NCBI GenBank assembly: GCA_002716625.1
Contig: PBAS01000024.1
Location: 1 to 51,844 of the forward strand
From: Phycisphaeraceae bacterium
GTDB lineage: Bacteria; Planctomycetota; Phycisphaerae; Phycisphaerales; Phycisphaeraceae
Length of the DNA stretch: 51,844 nucleotides
Reading direction: 5' to 3'
The notes beneath the pieces are model-generated. The model had not been told where the DNA came from. It made no database searches and saw only the letters and a list, made by a program, of their open reading frames with translations. Positions 46,407-51,844 of the stretch are shown one piece after another. The first letter of the stretch is position 1; every line of letters begins with the position of its first letter. The position numbers and the translations under genes are program-made.

Positions 46407-47807
46407 ATGCATGCGAACCCAGATGCAAGTGCCACCGCTGTTCTTGATGTTGGCAAGACCCATGTGAAACTGCTGGTGGTCAGCAGGTTGGGATCCATCC
46501 TGGATGAATCCCAACTGGAAAATGAACCAAAACCTGGGCCGCCGTACCAACACATCGATACTGAACGTATCTGGAACTGGCTCCAACAAACCATTGCGGC
46601 CACGGCCAAGAAGTATCAAATCAATAGCGTGGTTGCGACCACGCATGGTGCAGCAGCCGCGCTGGTTGATGACGACGAACTTGTATTACCCATCCTTGAT
46701 TACGAAACAATCATCCCACCAGATGAAGAATTCGAAGCGATCATTCCACCGTTCAACCAAACGCAATCGCCCGATTTTCCCGATGGACTCAACTTGGGAC
46801 GCCAGCTTTTTTGGCTACAGAAGAACCACCCCGTCCAGTTTACTCGGGCCCGGTATATCCTGACCTATCCGCAGTATTGGGCATGGCGACTTTGTGGTGT
46901 ACCAGCAAGCGAAGTCACATCCCTGGGCTGTCATACGCACCTATGGAATCCTGGCCAGCAATGTTTCTCAACACTGGTCCAAAAAATGGGCTGGCAGGAT
47001 AAGTTTCCACCCATGCATCATGCCGCCAAAACACTGGGCACAATCAAACCGCAACTGGCTGGGCCTTTAAATTTATCGCTCGGCTGTCGTGTTCATTGCG
47101 GCATCCATGACAGTAACGGCGCCTACTGCCTGTACCTGCGTGGTCATCAACGCCCATTCAGCCTGATTTCCACAGGCACATGGATCATCATGATGAGCCC
47201 CCGACTTGCTCTTGATCAACTCGAGCCTAGCAATGACACACTTGCTTTGGTCAATATCCTGGGTGAGCCGCTCCCCACCGCCCGGCTGATGGGTGGACGT
47301 GAATTCGAAATCCTTACCTCGAGGTGTAATGGGCAACATGAATTTGATGAAGAAGACCTAGCAAGTATCGTCAAGCAGGAAGCTTTCTTGTTGCCGACAT
47401 TTGCCACCGGCGGACCATTTGCTGATCGAAAGGGACCGGCCCTGGGCCCAAACGTCCATCACCCCGGTCAAATTCTTGCCCGTGCAACCCTGTATGTGGC
47501 AATGATGACGATGAACAGTACGGAACTGCTTAAAACGGACGGTGATCTGATTATCGATGGTGGTTTTGCTCAGAATCTCTGGTATTGCAGATTACTGGCC
47601 GCACTGAGACCACATGGTCGCTGCTACCTGAACCACCAGGCCCAGGGGACTGCAATTGGTACAGGCATGCTGCCTTACTGGGATAACCATAATATCCATT
47701 GGCCACTGGATCTGACACCGGTCCAAGCCCCGAAAATATGCGGCTTGGACAAATACGTGCAAAAATGGCGAATGTTGCTAGAAAACCCTCCGGTTGTAAC
47801 CACGTAA
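46407..47807 (+). CDS. FGGY family carbohydrate kinase (466 aa)
   Basis: The protein has the actin-like ATPase fold of FGGY sugar kinases: AVLDVGKTHVKLLVV (phosphate 1), HGAAAALVD, GIHDSNGA in the sugar/phosphate 2 region, FSLISTGTWIIMM, and a late DLIIDGGFAQN adenosine motif. Relatives include L-fuculokinase and rhamnulokinase. With the adjoining class II aldolase it would make the sugar 1-phosphate that the aldolase cleaves. Which sugar is phosphorylated is not determined, and no isomerase (FucI/RhaA) is in the window. It starts 8 bp after the aldolase stop. Confidence 0.85.
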   Translation: MHANPDASATAVLDVGKTHVKLLVVSRLGSILDESQLENEPKPGPPYQHIDTERIWNWLQQTIAATAKKYQINSVVATTHGAAAALVDDDELVLPILDYETIIPPDEEFEAIIPPFNQTQSPDFPDGLNLGRQLFWLQKNHPVQFTRARYILTYPQYWAWRLCGVPASEVTSLGCHTHLWNPGQQCFSTLVQKMGWQDKFPPMHHAAKTLGTIKPQLAGPLNLSLGCRVHCGIHDSNGAYCLYLRGHQRPFSLISTGTWIIMMSPRLALDQLEPSNDTLALVNILGEPLPTARLMGGREFEILTSRCNGQHEFDEEDLASIVKQEAFLLPTFATGGPFADRKGPALGPNVHHPGQILARATLYVAMMTMNSTELLKTDGDLIIDGGFAQNLWYCRLLAALRPHGRCYLNHQAQGTAIGTGMLPYWDNHNIHWPLDLTPVQAPKICGLDKYVQKWRMLLENPPVVTT

Positions 47808-47823
47808 ATAAATCTAGGATCAT

Positions 47824-48663
47824 ATGACAAGCACTCACCCCGACAGGATATCACCAGAAACTGAGAAGGTCGTGGTCCTTGCACGTGGCCTGGGGACTAG
47901 GATGCGACAGTCCAATCAGGCCGGCAACCTGGCCAGCCGGGAGCAGGCCGTGGTCAAAACCGGAGTTAAAGCACTGATCCCACTGGACAGGCCCTTCCTT
48001 GATTACGTCCTAAGTAATGTTGCCGCCGCCGGGTATCGCAAGGTCTGCCTTGTCATTGGGCCTGAACATGATGCATTACGAAACTACTATGCCCGGCAAG
48101 TTGTCACAGATCTGCTTCACATTGAATTTGCCATTCAACATGAACCCAAGGGAACCGCCGATGCCGTTGCCTCGGCTCAATCGTTTGTTGGTTCCGATAC
48201 CTTCCTGGCAATTAATTCAGACAACTATTATCCGGTTGACGCGATGGACAAGTTGCGTCAGCTAAACGGGCCAGGACTTACAGCATTTCACCGTGAACAC
48301 CTAGTGGACGGAAGTAATATCCCCACCGAACGAATTACGGCATTTGCAGCTGTTGACATCAGCCCGGATAAATATCTCAACCGTATTGTCGAAAAACCGC
48401 AAGGCTCAAAGATCTTCAAATCAAACCCATGGGTCAGCATGAACCTATGGTCCTTTACACCGGATATTTTTACCGCCTGCGCCAATATAACTCCGTCCCT
48501 ACGTGATGAATTGGAAATAACCGATGCAGTGCAATACGCCATTGATCACCTGGGAATCCAGTTTCGTGTCATCAAAAGCAGGTCACCCGTACTCGATCTG
48601 TCCTATCCAAATGATATCCCGGCCGTCAAAGCACACCTTGCCGGGTCAAAGGTGCAGTTGTGA
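47824..48663 (+). CDS. Sugar-phosphate nucleotidyltransferase (279 aa)
   Basis: The N-terminal KVVVLARGLGTRMR is the nucleotide-binding loop of NTP-transferases, with Arg in place of the usual Ala/Gly before GLGTRM. GVKALIPLDRPFLDYVLSNVAAAGYRKVCLVIGPEH, EPKGTADAVASAQ and INSDNYYP (metal-binding region) and the later IVEKPQG are also typical. It would couple a sugar 1-phosphate to a nucleotide. The stop overlaps the start of the next gene by 4 bp (GTGA), so it is translated with a GHMP kinase that could supply the sugar 1-phosphate. Confidence 0.85.
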   Translation: MTSTHPDRISPETEKVVVLARGLGTRMRQSNQAGNLASREQAVVKTGVKALIPLDRPFLDYVLSNVAAAGYRKVCLVIGPEHDALRNYYARQVVTDLLHIEFAIQHEPKGTADAVASAQSFVGSDTFLAINSDNYYPVDAMDKLRQLNGPGLTAFHREHLVDGSNIPTERITAFAAVDISPDKYLNRIVEKPQGSKIFKSNPWVSMNLWSFTPDIFTACANITPSLRDELEITDAVQYAIDHLGIQFRVIKSRSPVLDLSYPNDIPAVKAHLAGSKVQL

Positions 48664-50045
48664 CTAAACCAGGTTTTCGTGATGAACCAACCGAACACCT
48701 TGTGCACCTTGGGATGAGTACTAAGTGTGCATTAAAGAAAGCCACCCTTTTTGAGACTGCCAGTTCCAAGCTGCCACCGGAAAACACGCCTTTCAATGGC
48801 AGACGACTTGGCAAGCTATTCGTGCCTGGTCGACTCGAATTTCTTGGCAAGCATACGGACTACGCCGGCGGACAAACCATTACCTGCACGATTGAACGGG
48901 GAATCTGCGCGGTGACCAGGACTCGTGGTGACAGATTGATCCGCCTTGTCGATGCAGGCAGTGGACAGGCATCGCAATTCACGATCGATCCGAACCTAGC
49001 GCCAAAACAGGACCATTGGTCAAACTATCCCATGACCGTTGCACGACGTTTGGCCCGTAATTTTGGCGAAGAATTAAAGGGAGCGGATATCAGCTTTGCC
49101 AGTGATTTACCTCCGGCAGCCGGCATGAGCAGCTCAAGTGCCCTGATCATCCTGATCTACCTAGTCCTAGCCAAGGCCAACCAATTGCACACCCATCCTC
49201 GATATATTCAGCAGATTGATGGGGATGAGGATCTGGCCAGTTACCTTGCGACCATTGAAAACGGACGGAGCTTTGGCACCCTACAAGGTGACCACGGAGT
49301 AGGAACTTTGGGTGGCAGCGAAGATCATACCGCTATCTTGTGCGCTCAATCAGGTCATTTAAGCCGCTACTCCTTCTGCCCCGTGCAATTACATCAGACC
49401 ATCAATCTACCCGAACAACTTGTCTTTGTGATTGCCTCCAGTGGTATCCATGCACAAAAAACCGGTGCTGTTCGAGATCGCTACAACCATGCTTCCGACC
49501 TGGTCAACCAGATCGTCGATCTTTGGAAAACGCCGGGAAGCCAAGACAGCCCGACCCTTGGTGGCCTGGTTGCCACGCATGGTGCAAAAGTCATTCGTGA
49601 TCGATTAACCCAAACAAGCCGCCCAATCACCGGTAACCAGTTGTTGCTTGATCGATTTGACCAGTTCGTAGCTGAGAATAACGAGATTATTCCACAGGTA
49701 GCTCAGTTGTTGGCACGGGGTGAACTAGATGCTATCGGACCATTGGTTGACCGATCACAGCAATTGGCAGATGAATTGCTGGGTAACCAGATTCCACAAA
49801 CCACCTGGCTGGCCCGGGCCGCACGTCAATTCGGCGCGATTGCAGCCTCGGCCTTTGGTGCAGGATTTGGGGGTAGTGTCTGGGCACTTATGGACCACAC
49901 GATGGCTCCACGCTTCTGCCAAAAATGGCACGCGGCATACACGCGACAATGGCCCACAGAATCAGAGACATCCTGCTTCTTCCTAACACGTCCGGGAGTC
50001 GCTGCCCATTGGCTCGAAAACTCCATTGATCACATTAAGCTTTGA
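48660..50045 (+). CDS. Galactokinase-like GHMP sugar kinase (461 aa)
   Basis: Three GHMP motifs are present: VPGRLEFLGKHTDYAGG (about 55-71), SDLPPAAGMSSSSALI and GAGFGGSVWAL. The catalytic-base region reads GGSEDHTAILC, equivalent to the MDQ region of galactokinase. In standard galactokinases motif 1 reads GEHTDY; here Lys64 replaces Glu, so the sugar specificity probably differs. It starts at GTG 48660 inside the stop of the nucleotidyltransferase gene; ATG 48714 is a possible internal alternative. Together the two genes look like a two-step route from free sugar to NDP-sugar. Confidence 0.85.
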   Translation: MTKPGFRDEPTEHLVHLGMSTKCALKKATLFETASSKLPPENTPFNGRRLGKLFVPGRLEFLGKHTDYAGGQTITCTIERGICAVTRTRGDRLIRLVDAGSGQASQFTIDPNLAPKQDHWSNYPMTVARRLARNFGEELKGADISFASDLPPAAGMSSSSALIILIYLVLAKANQLHTHPRYIQQIDGDEDLASYLATIENGRSFGTLQGDHGVGTLGGSEDHTAILCAQSGHLSRYSFCPVQLHQTINLPEQLVFVIASSGIHAQKTGAVRDRYNHASDLVNQIVDLWKTPGSQDSPTLGGLVATHGAKVIRDRLTQTSRPITGNQLLLDRFDQFVAENNEIIPQVAQLLARGELDAIGPLVDRSQQLADELLGNQIPQTTWLARAARQFGAIAASAFGAGFGGSVWALMDHTMAPRFCQKWHAAYTRQWPTESETSCFFLTRPGVAAHWLENSIDHIKL

Positions 50046-50384
50046 ATCTTATTTGCTCGCCAGAAATGTGGTTTTAAAAAATAGTCTGGTAACAAGGTTT
50101 GAAAGTCACCAGCTTTGGATGTGACATAACGCGGGGAAGGGGGAGTTATTGGACTTTTGGCGGCCGCGAGTTGAGAACAAAGGCTCCGATTCGTCAGCAG
50201 AACATAAATAAGCCGATCCGGTTTTAATGATCCTATTTATCAGGGAACTCACACATTGAACTAGGTGATAGTGGACCCTTGACCAACCGGTGCCGATACG
50301 GTCAATGGCTATTGCGTAATCGATTCCCTTTGAGGGCATCCCGTGAGGGTCCGAAAATCACTTGTCAACAAAGATAAATACGTC
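50046..50384. other. Intergenic region before the carbamoyltransferase
   Basis: About 340 bp follow the GHMP kinase. I see no ORF of known type, no strong hairpin with a T-run and no clear promoter. It must end the sugar operon or carry the promoter of the next gene. Confidence 0.45.
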
Positions 50385-51844
50385 ATGACCTGTATTCTTG
50401 GCATTTCGGCTTTCTATCACGATTCGGCAGCAGCCTTAATCGTTGACGGCAAAGTGGTTGCGGCAGCCCAAGAGGAACGCTTTACACGAAAAAAACATGA
50501 TTATCGTTTTCCCACCAATGCCATTGACTATTGCCTGGCAGAATCAGGGCTGAACCCCGAACAACTGGACTACGTTGGATTTTATGACAAGCCTTTTCTG
50601 AAATTTGAACGCCTGCTTGAAACATACCTTGCCTATGCACCCCAGGGATTCGCCTCCTTCGCTAGGGCGATGCCTTTATGGATGCAAGAAAAACTGCATC
50701 TTCCCCGGGTAATAGGCAAAGGTCTTCGGAGTGCATACCGTAAAAGAATTGTCTTTACCGAACATCATGATTCCCATGCCGCCAGTGCCTTTTTCCCCTC
50801 GCCATTCAAACAAGCGGCAATCCTGACACTTGACGGTGTGGGTGAGTGGGCCACGAGTACAATCGGACATGGTCTGGACAACAAAATAAAACTCGTCAAA
50901 CAGATGAACTTTCCACATTCACTGGGCCTGTTGTATTCAGCGTTCACCTACTTTTGTGGATTTCGTGTGAATTCCGGTGAGTACAAACTGATGGGCCTTG
51001 CACCCTATGGCCAACCAAAATATGAAGACCTAATTCAGGAACGGTTGATCGATCTGAAAGAAGATGGCTCATTTCGGCTTGATATGAGTTATTTCAACTA
51101 CTGCCAGGGCTTGACGATGACCTCAACCAAGTTCAACCAGTTATTTGGCGGTAAACCACGCAAACCCGAATCACCGCTGACCGAACGCGAGATGGACTTG
51201 GCAGCGTCAATTCAGAAGGTCACTGAACAAGTCATGTTGCAATGTGCCGTGCATGCCCACAAGGTCACGGGCCTTGAAAATCTTTGCCTGGCGGGTGGCG
51301 TGGCGTTGAATTGTGTCGGTAACGGCAGGTTGCTACGTGAAGGACCGTTCGACAACATTTGGATTCAGCCGGCAGCCGGTGATGCGGGAGGCGCCCTGGG
51401 CGTGGCTCTGTTCATCTGGTACCAATTATTAAACAACCAGCGCGTAACCGAACAGCCCGATGCCCAGTCCGGTTCATTTCTGGGACCAGCATATACCAAC
51501 GAACAGATCCGGGACTACCTTGACGGTATCGGGGCAACGTACGATTTCATTGAAGACGAACAGGACCTTTGCAACTGCGTGGCCGATGAACTGGCCAATG
51601 AACAGGTCATCGGATGGCTGCAGGGGCGCATGGAGTTCGGACCGCGGGCATTGGGAAGTCGTAGCATTCTTGGAGATGCTCGAAGTCGCCAAATGCAATC
51701 GACCATGAACTTGAAAATCAAGTTCCGCGAATCATTCCGCCCATTTGCGCCGTCCGTCCTGCGTGATCGTGTTGATGAATTGTTTAATACCAGACCAAAC
51801 GAAGACAGTCCTTACATGCTCCTCGTGGCTGATGTCAACAAAAA
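50385..51844 (+). CDS. NodU/CmcH family carbamoyltransferase, 3' end missing
   Basis: The ORF is open at the right edge after 486 codons (full-length members have about 550-600). It begins MTCILGISAFYHDSAAALIVDG and shows the family motifs AAAQEERFTRKKHD, EHHDSHAASAFF, MGLAPYG, CLAGGVALNCVGNGRL and FGPRALGSRSILGDAR. These enzymes transfer a carbamoyl group from carbamoyl phosphate to a hydroxyl, via a carbamoyl-adenylate, on sugars or antibiotics. In this setting modification of a surface glycan is plausible. ATG 50385 has only a weak ribosome site, but the family N-terminus begins exactly there. Confidence 0.9.
   Translation, partial: MTCILGISAFYHDSAAALIVDGKVVAAAQEERFTRKKHDYRFPTNAIDYCLAESGLNPEQLDYVGFYDKPFLKFERLLETYLAYAPQGFASFARAMPLWMQEKLHLPRVIGKGLRSAYRKRIVFTEHHDSHAASAFFPSPFKQAAILTLDGVGEWATSTIGHGLDNKIKLVKQMNFPHSLGLLYSAFTYFCGFRVNSGEYKLMGLAPYGQPKYEDLIQERLIDLKEDGSFRLDMSYFNYCQGLTMTSTKFNQLFGGKPRKPESPLTEREMDLAASIQKVTEQVMLQCAVHAHKVTGLENLCLAGGVALNCVGNGRLLREGPFDNIWIQPAAGDAGGALGVALFIWYQLLNNQRVTEQPDAQSGSFLGPAYTNEQIRDYLDGIGATYDFIEDEQDLCNCVADELANEQVIGWLQGRMEFGPRALGSRSILGDARSRQMQSTMNLKIKFRESFRPFAPSVLRDRVDELFNTRPNEDSPYMLLVADVNK

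Overview
This window most likely comes from a Planctomycetota bacterium, probably of the class Phycisphaerae. The evidence is three secreted proteins with a C-terminal PEP-CTERM sorting tail, two very large exported proteins that begin with the LEPR-xLL signature (LEPRLLL / LESRLLM), and dockerin type I modules with a recurring DLGI(L/V)GAN motif in three different proteins. No rRNA, tRNA, CRISPR array, phage or insertion sequence was recognised. Taxonomy is an inference from protein style, not from a marker gene.

1-20.4 kb is a surface and extracellular protein region. It holds the 3' part of a discoidin / Gly-rich / cadherin-like-repeat / dockerin protein, two divergent PEP-CTERM genes, a subtilisin-like protease with a P-domain, a DUF501 gene next to a fatty acid desaturase, and a 2007-residue multidomain protein carrying two different zinc-protease motifs. 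20.4-23.6 kb is a minus-strand cluster with an ABC exporter and three collinear membrane ORFs that share one reading frame, separated by in-frame stops.

24-37.6 kb is rich in carbohydrate-active proteins: a GHL10-type hydrolase, a CBM9-like/DUF4091 protein, a FucU/RbsD sugar mutarotase beside a GHL6-type hydrolase, a five-bladed-propeller hydrolase, a decayed TIM-barrel-like gene, a PEP-CTERM protein, a PhyH-type oxygenase and an AGE-family epimerase. 36.3-43.3 kb reads as a minus-strand run: Zn-dehydrogenase, ABC exporter, small HlyD-like protein, MoaA, STAS protein, rhodanese, epimerase. 43.4-50.0 kb is a plus-strand sugar operon: glycosyltransferase, FAD oxidoreductase, class II aldolase, FGGY kinase, nucleotidyltransferase and galactokinase-like GHMP kinase. 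A NodU/CmcH carbamoyltransferase runs off the right edge.

The most notable regulatory observation is that each of the three complete PEP-CTERM genes has a near-consensus sigma-54 (-24/-12) promoter upstream, two of them with unusually long (about 325-335 nt), hairpin-containing leaders. By eye I found no such promoter upstream of the LEPR-type genes. The sugar genes together suggest uptake and catabolism of deoxysugars such as L-fucose or L-rhamnose, probably from algal polysaccharide; substrate identity is inference.
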